Source: Rhodopirellula islandica
GTDB taxonomy: Bacteria > Planctomycetota > Planctomycetia > Pirellulales > Pirellulaceae
Reading direction: 5' to 3'
Length of the DNA: 64,000 nt
Assembly: GCF_001027925.1 (NCBI RefSeq)
Contig: NZ_LECT01000024.1
Location: 1 to 64,000 of the forward strand
In this document: one piece after another, positions 54,701-63,429 of the stretch
Position numbering within the stretch: position 1 is the stretch's first letter
Layout: each line of letters starts with the position of its first letter
Notes under the pieces: model-generated
Databases searched by the model: none
Told to the model about the DNA's origin: nothing
Seen by the model: only the letters and a program-made list of their open reading frames with translations
Program-made: the position numbers and the translations under genes

Positions 54701-54859
54701 GCGGAACTGGAAATGTCGCTGCGTTTTGCCAGCGATCAATTGGTCCTGATGTCCCATGATCTCCAAGGCACGCCGCCGGGGCGATCACGAGGCGAGCAAG
54801 TCCTGGTCAATCTCTGCCAGATGCTGCTCAATTCCAACGAATTTCTTTACATCGAATGA
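51719..54859 (+). CDS. PSCyt1/DUF1549/DUF1553 cytochrome protein
   Basis: A 1046-residue exported protein of a family abundant in planctomycetes. A signal (FVGCLLVLMCGSTCA) precedes the Planctomycete cytochrome C domain with CFDCHGAVEE near residue 45-50. The DUF1549 domain (about 160-360) has LVQRVYNDLLGLPPTIEQIE and HYGERWGRHWLDAAGYADSD; a second CAQCHDHRYDPI haem site is near 360. DUF1553 (about 560-760) has RRLAFAKWLTDESNPLTARA. A 130-residue insert (about 775-920) resembles a carbohydrate-binding sandwich. The C-terminus LLNSNEFLYIE is typical. Proposed roles are in polysaccharide or sulphated-sugar metabolism. The next gene overlaps by four bases. Confidence 0.92.
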   Translation: MRLWLASRCPYRFAFVGCLLVLMCGSTCAAKSPFFETEIRPILREFCFDCHGAVEELEGGLDLRLVHRMVSGGDSGEAVVPGDPEASLLLQLVREGEMPPGEAHVSDEKIAVLEAWIGAGAKTLREEPKHLDPGIPITEEERNYWAYQPIADVPVPTDVRDQRIRSPIDALIAAEMPAGLTFSDEADRSTLVQRVYNDLLGLPPTIEQIEPWLQSADPLWFENLVEQLLRSPHYGERWGRHWLDAAGYADSDGYTVADSNRQWAWRYRDYVTNAFNDDKPFDEFIHEQIAGDELAGPKQGDWTPRQVELLTATGFLRMAADGTGSGDNSPEARNKVIADTLQIVCSTLLGSSVHCAQCHDHRYDPISHADYFALRAVFEPVLDWQAWKPPAGRLVSLATEQDRAAAAKMESEVSRVAAERASQQAVFIQEVFEQELLKFEEPLRSQLRAAYETSKDKRDAEQNKLLANHPSINITAGVLYQYRPEAAAKLKEYDAKIADLRAQKPVEQFVQAFVEPADHVPVSHLFHRGDFNQPKQVIEPAALTVASTEGEQVKFPVNDPELPTTGRRLAFAKWLTDESNPLTARAIVNRMWMHHFGSGIVATPGEFGLLGDKPTHPELLDWLASDFVEHGWSLKRLHRQILTSMTWRQSSRRHSQGETMDAENRFYWRKSLQRVDAEILRDSMLAVSGSLDLTLHGPPVEVAEDETGQVRVDVNQPRRSVYARVRRSQPVGMLQTFDAPVMGVNCDARSVTTVAPQSLMMLNGAFVLEQAALVADRAIERAAETALIGDPVLASWAPELPPLAWRYGSGRVDEEAGMVQDFVDLPHFTGTSWQGGPTVPDAVFGWSILNAGGGHPGDPAHPAIRRWTAPAAGQLHIAGTLQHGSANGDGVRSRIFSSSGWKGDWQSKNRKVETPVAAFAVQSGETIDFVTDCIANETSDSFTWSLELTFTPIDATSVIHDSVAGFQGPESDLQLLPAQINAAWEIVLSRPASEAELEMSLRFASDQLVLMSHDLQGTPPGRSRGEQVLVNLCQMLLNSNEFLYIE

Positions 54860-56325
54860 CTCCGGAGCGTTTGACCATGGATTCCCCTTCTGTCCCCGGT
54901 ACCCGCCGCCAACTCCTGCAACAAACCGGGATGGGCGTGGGGGCGTTGGCGTTGCAATGGATGCTGCATCAAGAGTCCGCGTCGGCGAAGCCCCCGGTCC
55001 TCAAAGCGGTGCCGCCCAGCGATCTGTTGCCACGCAAGCCGCACTTTGAGCCGCGTGCCAAGGCAATGATTTCGTTGTTCCAACATGGCGGTCCCTCGCA
55101 CATGGACTTGACCGATCCGAAGCCGGAACTGACGAAATACGACGGGACCGATTACACGGGCGACATTCAGTTTTCGTTCGTCAATGAAGCGAGCAAGAAA
55201 CTGCTTGGCAGCCCCTTTCAATTTCAAAAGCACGGCCAGTGTGGAATGGAGTTGTCCGAGTTGTTGCCACACACGGCGGGCATCGTCGATGACCTTTGCC
55301 TGATTCGCAGCATGCATACCGGAGCGAACGGCCACGAGGTTTCGATCCGATACTTTCATGGCGGGATCCCAGCGGTGCTGGGGCGGCCAACGCTGGGTTC
55401 ATGGTTGACGTACGCGTTGGGCAGCGAGTCACAGGACTTGCCCGCGTTCATGGTCTTGGCGGATCCCGGCGGGCCACCGGTCGATGGCGCAAGCAACTGG
55501 AGCAACGGGTTCATGCCCTCCATGTTTCAGGGAACCGTGCTGCGGCCCAAGGAACCGCGGATTTTCAACCTGCAACCACCACCCCATCTCGCTGGAAAGT
55601 TCCAGCGACAGAACCTGGACTTCTTGCAAGAGCTGAACCAAACGCATTTGCAGTCTCACCCAGGCGAATCGGATCTGGAAGCTCGCATCGCCAGCTATGA
55701 ACTGGCGGCCCGCATGCAAACCGCGGCCACAGATGCCTTGGACATTTCGCAAGAAACCGCCGCGACGCACACCATGTACGGCCTGGACCGGCCAGAGACT
55801 CGCGAATATGGCACACGTTGTTTGTTGGCTCGACGGTTGGTCGAACGCGGTGTTCGGTTTGTGCAACTGTTCCACAACAATCAACCCTGGGACAATCACA
55901 GCAGCATCAAAACGGGTTTGACGTCCATCTGTCAAAAGACGGACCAACCCACGGCGGCCCTGGTCGCTGATCTTCGCCAGCGAGGCATGTTGGATTCAAC
56001 CTTGGTTCATTGGGGCGGGGAGATCGGTCGGCTGCCGGTGACACAAGAGCATGGCTCGCCCGAGAAAGCGGGACGCGATCACAATGGTCAGGGATTCAGC
56101 ATTTGGCTGGCCGGGGGCGGCGTTCGCGGCGGGATGACCTACGGCAAGACCGATGACTTTGGGCATCATGTCGTTGAAAACAAAGTCACGCCCAACGACT
56201 TCCAAGCCACCGTGATGCATCTGTTCGGTTTGAACCACGAGGAGGTCGTCTACCCCCACGGCAACCAAGAACAAATCATCACGGCACATCGCCCCACGCA
56301 AGTCGTGCATGACGTGATCGTATAG
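54856..56325 (+). CDS. DUF1501 Tat-exported protein
   Basis: A 489-residue protein, typical length of DUF1501. The Tat signal is TRRQLLQQTGMGVGALALQW near residues 15-35. The alkaline-phosphatase-like fold shows MISLFQHGGPSHMDLTDPKP near 72-92, GANGHEVSIRYFHGGIP near 158, VLADPGGPPVDGASNW near 200, NNQPWDNHS near 345 and VHWGGEIGRLP near 390. The His residues of AGRDHNGQGFS fit a metal site. DUF1501 proteins regularly partner DUF1549/1553 proteins; here the start overlaps the previous stop (ATGA). Probably a hydrolase or sulphatase-like enzyme; activity unproven. Confidence 0.92.
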   Translation: MTPERLTMDSPSVPGTRRQLLQQTGMGVGALALQWMLHQESASAKPPVLKAVPPSDLLPRKPHFEPRAKAMISLFQHGGPSHMDLTDPKPELTKYDGTDYTGDIQFSFVNEASKKLLGSPFQFQKHGQCGMELSELLPHTAGIVDDLCLIRSMHTGANGHEVSIRYFHGGIPAVLGRPTLGSWLTYALGSESQDLPAFMVLADPGGPPVDGASNWSNGFMPSMFQGTVLRPKEPRIFNLQPPPHLAGKFQRQNLDFLQELNQTHLQSHPGESDLEARIASYELAARMQTAATDALDISQETAATHTMYGLDRPETREYGTRCLLARRLVERGVRFVQLFHNNQPWDNHSSIKTGLTSICQKTDQPTAALVADLRQRGMLDSTLVHWGGEIGRLPVTQEHGSPEKAGRDHNGQGFSIWLAGGGVRGGMTYGKTDDFGHHVVENKVTPNDFQATVMHLFGLNHEEVVYPHGNQEQIITAHRPTQVVHDVIV

Positions 56326-56461
56326 GAGTTCGCTCGACTTCGCTCGTCGCGAACGGGTCTCCAGTCCAGCCTCGGTGTCGACATGAGTTCGACGTTGGCG
56401 GGAGACGCATTTCATGTCGCGATAGACGGTCCAGGTTCAAAGCGAATGACGAATTGTCTGG

Positions 56462-57307
56462 TCATCCGACCCGCACAGAGGTCATTGTGATGGATCCTAG
56501 AAACGCCTTGTCATTGAAGATCTTGGCATCTTCTTGGGGCCCCTGCAAAGCCAGCGTGTAAAGCAGTGGGTAGTAGTGGTCCGGGGTCGGGATCGCTCGC
56601 GCCGCAGACTTGCTCAGCGATTGGTAGTCACACAGTTTCGCATGATCGCGATTGAGAATCAGGCCGTTGGTGATCTCGTTCATTTCCATCGCCCAATCGA
56701 ATCCTTGATCGATTCTTTGAGCGTCCATCCACCTCAAGTTGTGGACGATGTTGCCGCTGCCGATGATCAGCACACCACGGCGGCGAAGACGGTTGAGTTG
56801 TTTGCCTAATTGATAGTGCCACTCGCCGGGTTTCGCGATGTCGATGCTGACTTGCACCACGGGAATGTCCGCCTTCGGAAAGACGGGTTTCAGCACAGAC
56901 CAAGTGCCGTGGTCGAATCCCCAACCTTGGTCCAAACCGATGGAGGCTCCCTGGACCGTCTCACGAACCAGTCCCGCCAACTCGGGATCACCCGGGGCTG
57001 CGTACTGTGCGGCTGAGAGTTCCGGAGGGAAGCCACCGAAATCGTGAATCGTTTTTGGGCGATCCATCGCGGTGACCCAAGTGCCATGGGTGAGCCAGTG
57101 AGCGGAAACGCAGAGGATCGCAGTTGGCTTGGGCACATCGGCCATCTCCGCTTTCCAGCCGCGCGTGAACTCGTTGTCTTCCAACGCATTCATCGGGCTT
57201 CCGTGGCCGATGAAGAACGCGGGCATCACGTGGCCGTCTTCGGGCAACGTCTCTGCCATTGCTCGCAGCGACGTTCCGATCGTTTCCATTCCACTTGCCA
57301 TTGCCAT
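56462..57307 (-). CDS. DODA-type extradiol dioxygenase (LigB/YgiD family)
   Basis: About 281 residues from the ATG at 57307. Zn/Fe ligands are visible: His in FFIGHGSPMNALE near residue 30, His in SAHWLTHG near 62, and His in GSGNIVHNLRWM near 180, with FDHGTWSVLKPVF near 125 completing the site. The family includes DOPA 4,5-dioxygenase and E. coli YgiD, which open aromatic rings. Longer starts exist up to 57340 but add only a basic tail. It faces the DUF1501 gene tail-to-tail, 136 bp apart. Confidence 0.87.
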   Translation of the reverse strand: MAMASGMETIGTSLRAMAETLPEDGHVMPAFFIGHGSPMNALEDNEFTRGWKAEMADVPKPTAILCVSAHWLTHGTWVTAMDRPKTIHDFGGFPPELSAAQYAAPGDPELAGLVRETVQGASIGLDQGWGFDHGTWSVLKPVFPKADIPVVQVSIDIAKPGEWHYQLGKQLNRLRRRGVLIIGSGNIVHNLRWMDAQRIDQGFDWAMEMNEITNGLILNRDHAKLCDYQSLSKSAARAIPTPDHYYPLLYTLALQGPQEDAKIFNDKAFLGSITMTSVRVG

Positions 57308-57384
57308 CCTATTCCTTCCGTCCTTGCACCATGTCTCCAAACCGATCGGGGACTCTCCAATCGAGTGGGTGGCAGTGTCTTGGG

Positions 57385-59226
57385 TCAGTTCTCGGTTTCG
57401 AGCGGCAGGGTTCCGCCAACAATTGGCAAGCTCAATTGGGTTTGCTGCAGATCAATCGTGAGCTTCGTGCCCGGCGTGGGATGCAGTGTGTAATCGCGAT
57501 CGCTGGAAAAAATCATCAGCCCGATTTGCTGCCCTTTGGCGATCACCTGGTCATCGGGTTGCAGGTCGAATTCGATGTCATAGAACTGGCCCGGGACCAG
57601 CGGTTTGCTCTCACGCATGGATTCGATGTTCTGTGGATCGGCCCAGCCGCGAGTGATGATGTTGTCGGTGATCTTGGAATTCTTCTTCGCGTTCCAAGGC
57701 AGCGAGACCAACCAGACGCTCAAGTTGGCGGCAGGACGATCGCAGGCAAGTCGCAGTTTGATTCGCGGGGTCCCCGAGAGGTGAACCGCTTCGCTCAGTT
57801 CGGGGGTTGCATAGATCAAACGATGTTCCGTGAATTCGGCCTGAGCCAGTGCTTCGCCGGAGAATGAAAAGTTGTCCACCAGCGTTTCAGCCATCAGTTC
57901 CGTCATTGGTTCTTTGGCAGGTGCCGTCTGCAAATGACCTCGCTGGGGAGCACCTGGAACCGGATAGACCACAACGTCTTTTGCTTCCGGGTGTGGGTAT
58001 TCCGGGTACTCGGTCGGCTTGGTGCGTTCATCGTTTTCCCGAACGATCCACGACTTCGCGTCTTTCTCAACGCCATTGTCTTCGCCAAACAGATAGTGAG
58101 TGAACCAGCGATTCATCATGCTGATCGGTGGAGGTCCTCCATGCCCGCCTTGATGCATGAACAGTTGGGTTTCGACATCGTTCTTTTTCAACGCTTCATA
58201 GATGCGAATGCTGTGTTCTGGAACCACGTTCCAGTCATTGAATGCGTGTGCCATCAGGACGGCGGCCTTCACCCCATCGACTCGGTTCAGGTAGTCGCGC
58301 GAGTACCAGAAATCGTTGTAGTCACCCGTTGCTCGGTCTTGGTGGGCCATCATCTGCTCGTCCCGCACGTGGCAATCGCAGTACGCTTGAGTCTCTTCGG
58401 TGCCACCGCTGTGAATGAAGTCGTACAGGATGTCGATGTCTTCCCCGAGGTAGCCACCGGGATGGCGTACCAATCCATTGGATCGGTAGTAGTGGTAGTA
58501 CGACGTGTTGGGAGCCACCGGGATGATGACCTCCAGCCCCTCGACTCCGGTCGTTGCGGCCGCCAGTGGGATCGTTCCGTTGTAGCTGGTCCCGGTCATG
58601 CCGACTTTGCCCGAAGACCAATAGGCTTCCACAGGTTCACCTCCGAAAGGTTCCGTGAATCCTTTGCCGCGTCCACACAACCAATCGATCACGGCTTTGG
58701 GAGCCAACGCTTCGGGATCGTCACCAACCGTTGGGCAACCTTGCGAGAGGCCGGTCCCTGGGGCGCTCGAGTGAACGACGACAAACCCCCGAGGGAGCCA
58801 ATCTTTGACATGGCGTTTGGAGATGATCGGACGTGTTCCCTCGCGTTCGATCGCGGGGGCAGCGGATCGTTTTGGCGGTTCGTCGCCCAGTTCTTGCCGT
58901 GCGTCCCAGAAGTAGGTTTCGTCAGCACCGGTGGTCCCCGCAAAGTAAGGACTGGAGTTGTAGACGACTGGAAGTTTCAGCGATTGCGTGTCGGTCTGCG
59001 TCGGCCGGGTGACGCTGACGTGCATTCGGTCCAGCTTTCCGTCGCCATCCAGATCAAACTCGGTTTCGACCCACAGGTCATGTCGGATCCAGTAGTCCGA
59101 ATCCTCCAGCTCTTTGATGATCTGCGCCTCGCCATCTTTGATGACGGGGATCTGGATATCGGCCCCTTTGGCGGCCGAGGTCACGAGAAGCAGGAGAGCG
59201 AAAGCAGGCAAGCAGAAGCGATTCAT
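57385..59226 (-). CDS. X-Pro dipeptidyl-peptidase (S15) family protein
   Basis: A 613-residue exported serine peptidase or acylase. The start MNRFCLPAFALLLLVTSAAK opens the signal peptide. The S15 catalytic domain shows the nucleophile in GMTGTSYNGTIPLAA, Asp in AHAFNDWNVVPEH and His in MHQGGHGGPPP. The C-terminal beta-sandwich carries LSGTPRIKLRLACDRPAANL and ends FSSDRDYTLHPTPGTKL. PepX-like enzymes release X-Pro dipeptides; the related CocE-like acyl hydrolases share the same fold, so substrate class is uncertain. Upstream codons to 59277 lack signal character. Confidence 0.9.
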   Translation of the reverse strand: MNRFCLPAFALLLLVTSAAKGADIQIPVIKDGEAQIIKELEDSDYWIRHDLWVETEFDLDGDGKLDRMHVSVTRPTQTDTQSLKLPVVYNSSPYFAGTTGADETYFWDARQELGDEPPKRSAAPAIEREGTRPIISKRHVKDWLPRGFVVVHSSAPGTGLSQGCPTVGDDPEALAPKAVIDWLCGRGKGFTEPFGGEPVEAYWSSGKVGMTGTSYNGTIPLAAATTGVEGLEVIIPVAPNTSYYHYYRSNGLVRHPGGYLGEDIDILYDFIHSGGTEETQAYCDCHVRDEQMMAHQDRATGDYNDFWYSRDYLNRVDGVKAAVLMAHAFNDWNVVPEHSIRIYEALKKNDVETQLFMHQGGHGGPPPISMMNRWFTHYLFGEDNGVEKDAKSWIVRENDERTKPTEYPEYPHPEAKDVVVYPVPGAPQRGHLQTAPAKEPMTELMAETLVDNFSFSGEALAQAEFTEHRLIYATPELSEAVHLSGTPRIKLRLACDRPAANLSVWLVSLPWNAKKNSKITDNIITRGWADPQNIESMRESKPLVPGQFYDIEFDLQPDDQVIAKGQQIGLMIFSSDRDYTLHPTPGTKLTIDLQQTQLSLPIVGGTLPLETEN

Positions 59227-59693
59227 TGTTTCGAAAACCGAGGTGAGATCGAGGCGAGACGTCATCAGCTTACTCACCCCATTGAACGATCTTCAAGCGA
59301 CGGGCAAGAAACTGAGGTAGGGGAGCCTTTCGCGAATCTATCCGCGGTTTTTGTCTGTTTCTCTTCCGATGTGGTCGATCACCTCGGGGGGGATCGAACC
59401 GAGCCGAGCCCTCGAAATCGCGTGCAATCTCGACCGCTGGCTGCCTCCCCTTCGAATCCGTGCGTCCTGCGAACGAATGCGATGCCCCTCAGAGGCCGTG
59501 CGGCTTCGGAACACCTTGCATGTGCATCTTGCGAATCCAGCCCGTTGCAAACCAGGCTGTTGATTTAGTACGTTTTGCAGATTGAGCGATCAGCCGATGG
59601 CCGCTAGCCCACGGTTACCGGAGACGAACCGGACGCGATCGCGTTCCGGCTGATATCACCAGCCTGAAACGGGAGGGGGCGGAAAGCGAGCGT
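59227..59693. other. Intergenic region
   Basis: About 470 bp. An ACGCGATCGCGT palindrome lies near 59632-59643 within a GAACCGGACGCGATCGCGTT block, and GGGCGGAAAGCGAGCGTTCA near 59676-59695 recurs at about 61245-61265. Otherwise nothing recognisable. Short frames here have no supporting features. Confidence 0.4.
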
Positions 59694-60617
59694 TCAGCTT
59701 GTGAATGAAACCTTGATCGTTTCGCCCGCGAGAGGATGCTTGGGGTCGAGGGTTTGCAATTGCAACCGCATAGCATCGTCCGTCAGCACGGCTTCGACCC
59801 AGCCATTGGGACTGGTCTTGTTGAACAAGTAGGCCACTGGCGGAAGGTTGATCATGTGAAAGTGGCCGCGTTGGCTGTGAGACCAATGGTGCGAGTGACC
59901 GTAGAGATAGGCTTTGACATGCTTTCGGCTGTCCAGGACCTTCAACAATTTTTCCGTGTCGGAAATCCCGTTCCACGGCTTGCCCTCTTTGGGCGCCGTG
60001 AACTGGGGTGTGTGATGCGTCATCACAATCGCGGGCTTGTTGCTGCGGGCATCCAGTTGCTCGGCGAGCCAATCGATCTGGGCATCGCCGAGTTCCCCAG
60101 TCACCACGTTGACGCGGAACAAAGAGTCAAGCAGAAACAAATTGGCATGAGGTGTTTCGAGAACGCTGACATGCTTCGACATCACCGCCGTCGCAGTGGG
60201 ACGCTGCCCTGACAGGGCAGCGTACAGCGGTTGTCGATCATCGTGATTGCCCATCGTCAAGTGCAACGCAATCCCTGCTTGCTCTGCAGGTGCCAGGCAA
60301 CGGACGAAGTTTTGGTAGTCACCGGGCAAGCCCTTCAGGTACGCACAGTCGCCATTGACGATCAAATCGGACGGTCGCGTTTTTCGCGTGAGGACTTCAC
60401 TGATCACCTGTTGCAAGTTCTCGGTCATGTTCGTTCCACGTGCCGTCAGGTCGGGCGAACTGGGGATGTGGGTGTCCGAGAGCAGGGCGAGCACGGTGGC
60501 CTGGTCGCTGGCAGCGGAGACCGTTTGCGTTGCTGACATCAGCAACGCGGTGCCACCTCCGATTGCTGTGGTCTTGAGAAATCCGCGACGAGACTGAGGG
60601 ATTTGATGAATGGGCAC
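59694..60617 (-). CDS. Tat-exported calcineurin-like metallophosphoesterase
   Basis: A 307-residue protein. The GTG at 60617 begins a Tat signal (SRRGFLKTTAIGGGTALLMS); a longer frame runs into a dispersed repeat and is rejected. Metal ligands are clear in order: LALLSDTHIP near 30, IVNGDCAYLKG near 75, MGNHDDRQ near 105, VMTHHTPQF near 198 and YGHSHHWSH near 244. Such phosphoesterases hydrolyse phosphate esters or cyclic nucleotides in the periplasm; substrate unknown. Confidence 0.85.
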   Translation of the reverse strand: MPIHQIPQSRRGFLKTTAIGGGTALLMSATQTVSAASDQATVLALLSDTHIPSSPDLTARGTNMTENLQQVISEVLTRKTRPSDLIVNGDCAYLKGLPGDYQNFVRCLAPAEQAGIALHLTMGNHDDRQPLYAALSGQRPTATAVMSKHVSVLETPHANLFLLDSLFRVNVVTGELGDAQIDWLAEQLDARSNKPAIVMTHHTPQFTAPKEGKPWNGISDTEKLLKVLDSRKHVKAYLYGHSHHWSHSQRGHFHMINLPPVAYLFNKTSPNGWVEAVLTDDAMRLQLQTLDPKHPLAGETIKVSFTS

Positions 60618-61688
60618 GAGACGACTCCGGCAGGAAATGGGGTGGGATTCCAAAGCAGGTCGGCAGGAATGATCGGGCACAACCATGTGAGCCGATTGGA
60701 CGCTCGCCGCGGTTGGACGTGGGAGCAACAACGTTTCGCAAACTGTTCCAGTGCCGAAAGACCGCTGCCGACCTGCTGACCCATCTTACCTGATGGCCGA
60801 TGAAGCATTGAGGTTTGCCAATCGCGGAACACTGTTCACTGGTAAACAGGAGTCATTGGATATGTGTGGCGTTTGGTCTGTTTCATCTTTGGTTCTGACA
60901 GTCCGTTTCAAGATACCTCTTTGTGGCGTTTACTGCCTGCTATTGCCTCTCCCCGACGTTCGGAGGTCGTGCCGCATTTTTCAATGCCTTGCTCGTCGCA
61001 TCTTGCGAACCTCGTTCGTGGCAGAGTTCGTGCAGTTCAAAATGCTGTGTTGCCAAGCGTTTATTATCACCCTCCCTTGGGACGTTCGAAAAATAAATGG
61101 TGGCGGGCGTCTGGGTATCGCCCCGGATGGGGCCGTCATGGGAGTTGGGGGCGTCCCTCGCTCACGCGTCGGGTTGTGATGGGTGGTGGTTGCAGAAACC
61201 CGCCAAAACCCAGCACCAAAAAACGGCACGGCCTCCAAGTTGGGAGGGGTCGGAAAGCGAGCGTTCAGCGAGATTTCCGGGGGAGGGTAGTGCACGCCGC
61301 TTCCCATGCCCGGCCCCCTCCCTCGCATCGGCCTGAACGGCCTGGCTCGACCTCCCCCAAACTGCGTTTGGGAGAGGTGCGGTGCGCGAATGCAGCATAA
61401 ATACCTGTATCAATAAACGGCACGACCTCGTTGGTGGAGAGGTGACAAGAAGTTGCGCTGTGTCTGCCGACTTGCAACCCCGATGATTGAACGCCCACAC
61501 GGCTCATGTGGTTGTACTCAATGATTCCTGCCAACCTGCTTCCAACGGGAGTCTCGATCTTCTCTCCTTCGTGAGAGGCGAAGTTTGTTTGTGCCTCGCA
61601 GAGGGAGAGTCGAGCGGTGTTCACGCAATTTTTTCGCTTGCTTGAACGTTTTGATTGGGGGGCCAACCGGATGGACCGAAAGAAGCAA
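60618..61688. repeat. Repeat-rich gene-free region
   Basis: 60654-60778 is a full GCAGGTCGGCAG-ended element with the best terminal inverted repeats in the window (AGCAGGTCGGCAG and CTGCCGACCTGCT). The stretch at about 61110-61150 resembles a fragment of the comM-associated block (CGCCCCGGATGGGGCCGTCA). GGAAAGCGAGCGTTCAGCGA near 61253 repeats the 59683 motif. 61484-61541 is a partial GCAGGTCGGCAG-type end. CAAACTGCGTTTG near 61359 is a palindrome. Open frames here look random and I accept none as genes. Confidence 0.6.
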
Positions 61689-63128
61689 TCAACGTGCAAC
61701 GATGGCGGCCACCCAGTTCTGTTTGCTGGGGGACTTCAGCGTCGTGCTGTTGCCGCTGGCGAGTTGCGTTTTTGCTCCGAACTCCCCCGTCTCAATGTTG
61801 ATCCATTGCAGGGACATCGGTCCCTTCGCTTTTGAAAGATCCAGTTCGACTTCGCCACCCCGTGGTAGGTAGACGGCGCAAGCGGAACCGTTGTTCGCGG
61901 CGGCATAGGCTTCGTTTTCGTGGCGGTTTGTTAGCAAGTGATTCATTGGCTCAATCGACCAGAGTGGCACAAGCGATTCCAGTTTGCGAGCCGCTCGGAT
62001 GCAGGCAACCGCTTTGTCGTTCAGTCCCAAACCGGCGTCGGGTCGGTGGAATCGCATTGAGGCGGCGCCCGCTAAAAGATGTCGCCAGAATCGTTCGATG
62101 GCATCCTGATCCTTGTGCCCAAATGTGTTGCCATCGGCTCCGTAGGTCTTGGTGGTGTTGATCGGTCTTGGTTGAGTGGCAAGGTATTCCCGGACATGCA
62201 AGAAATTGTCCCAGTGTTTCTGGCCTTTGTTGTGATTGTTTTGGGAGATGTCCACAAAATCATAGAGCTCCGGATGATCAAACGTTCGTTTGTGTCGTTC
62301 GGCGTCCAGGTTCCAATCGTCCCACATCTCAGTGACGTAGATTTTCTTGCCTTCCGTCGCGGCCCGCTGTTTGATGTGGGTCGCCCAGTACCGACTCCAT
62401 TCTTCTTCGCCATTGGTTTCATTGTCGATGCAATAGAGGACGTGATCGAACGGCAACGAATGCTTGAGCAGTTGATTGACGAAGCGTTTTTGAATCCGCA
62501 AGACGGTTTGGTTGTTTCGCTGCTTGGGCGTTGTGAAGAAGAACGGTTGTTTGTTGGCACCGGGATGATCCGGGTAGCGTTTTGCAAACCCGGATTCATC
62601 GTAGGTGTAGTTGACGTTGTTCGCCGGGTTGTACGGATGGACTTGCCAGCGATCGCTGTCTCGATTGTCCGTGTAGTCGAAGCGGTCCCAGATCTCGATC
62701 TGCACAAAAATGTTTCGCTCTGCAGTCGCGGTCAGCATTCGGTCAAAGCGATTCCAGTATTCTTCATTCCATTCGTTGAGGTCGTACTTTCCGTTCTCAA
62801 GTTGCTTGAATGGGAAAACCTCAAAATCTCTGTCAATGCGATCGCTCATCGTGTTGCGAATCACATTGCCGCCCGCTGCCGCCAGGCGGTCGAGCTGAGC
62901 ATGGAGTTGATCTTCCGGCCACTGGAACAGGTTGTCATCGTCACTGCCACCTAACAGCAACACGGGCTCGGCGTGGTAACTCCAATACCAAGGGTTTTCG
63001 ACCCAAGGACGCAGCGGTTCGTCTGCGAGCGTGGTGCCGCCGAGGAAGGCGATGAGCAGGCCTGAAAGAGTCAACAGGTTGGTGATGGAAGCCCGAGTTG
63101 TTTGGGCGAGTGTGTGCGAGGCAGTCAT
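61689..63128 (-). CDS. Secreted glycoside-hydrolase-like protein with collagen-binding-type C-terminus
   Basis: A 479-residue exported protein. The signal is ITNLLTLSGLLIAFLGGTTL. A (beta/alpha)8-type domain spans about 50-390: LGGSDDDNLFQWPEDQL, GGNVIRNTMSDR, IFVQIEIWDRFDYTDN, HVLYCIDNETNGEEEW with a candidate acid/base Glu, and YVTEMWDDWNL with another. The C-terminal 80 residues (SACAVYLPRGGEVELDLSKA, then LQWINIETG) fit the PF12904-type putative collagen-binding domain that follows such hydrolases. Probably acts on plant or algal polysaccharide; linkage unknown. Confidence 0.8.
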   Translation of the reverse strand: MTASHTLAQTTRASITNLLTLSGLLIAFLGGTTLADEPLRPWVENPWYWSYHAEPVLLLGGSDDDNLFQWPEDQLHAQLDRLAAAGGNVIRNTMSDRIDRDFEVFPFKQLENGKYDLNEWNEEYWNRFDRMLTATAERNIFVQIEIWDRFDYTDNRDSDRWQVHPYNPANNVNYTYDESGFAKRYPDHPGANKQPFFFTTPKQRNNQTVLRIQKRFVNQLLKHSLPFDHVLYCIDNETNGEEEWSRYWATHIKQRAATEGKKIYVTEMWDDWNLDAERHKRTFDHPELYDFVDISQNNHNKGQKHWDNFLHVREYLATQPRPINTTKTYGADGNTFGHKDQDAIERFWRHLLAGAASMRFHRPDAGLGLNDKAVACIRAARKLESLVPLWSIEPMNHLLTNRHENEAYAAANNGSACAVYLPRGGEVELDLSKAKGPMSLQWINIETGEFGAKTQLASGNSTTLKSPSKQNWVAAIVAR

Positions 63129-63429
63129 GATGTTGACTCCGAATTGCTTGCCATCGATTGGCGTGAACGTTGAGATGGAAATGGGGGATGCCGATCATAA
63201 CCGCTGCGATCGTGACGGTTGGGTTCAGGCGTCGCATTTCAATGCTGTAGCATGAGCTGGTGTGGTTCGTGCTTTGGGGGAGGGTGAAGTTGATAGTGGG
63301 TATTGGCTGAGGGAGCTGAGGGCCGAGCATTGGAGCAAGTACGCAATCCTCCCCGGCCACCTCAGGCCTCCCCGGACACTTCAGCCCCTCCCGGCGGAAG
63401 ACTGAAGCTGTTGTTTGCTCAAGATGGTT
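63129..63429. other. Intergenic region
   Basis: About 300 bp between two minus-strand genes. CTTCAGCCCCTCCCGGCGGAAGACTGAAG around 63379-63407 contains an imperfect inverted repeat (CTTCAG..CTGAAG) with a long loop, possibly the rhombosortase-like gene's terminator. A CCTCCCCGG motif recurs at 63350 and 63369. Nothing else is identifiable. Confidence 0.35.

Noticed and set aside
57934-59568. Plus-strand frame of 544 codons opposite the S15 peptidase
   Set aside because: The minus strand has a signal peptide and the full S15 catalytic triad; the plus frame has no recognised features.
60751-61179. Plus-strand frame of 142 codons in the gene-free region
   Set aside because: Begins inside a dispersed repeat, odd Cys/Arg composition, no ribosome site or family similarity.
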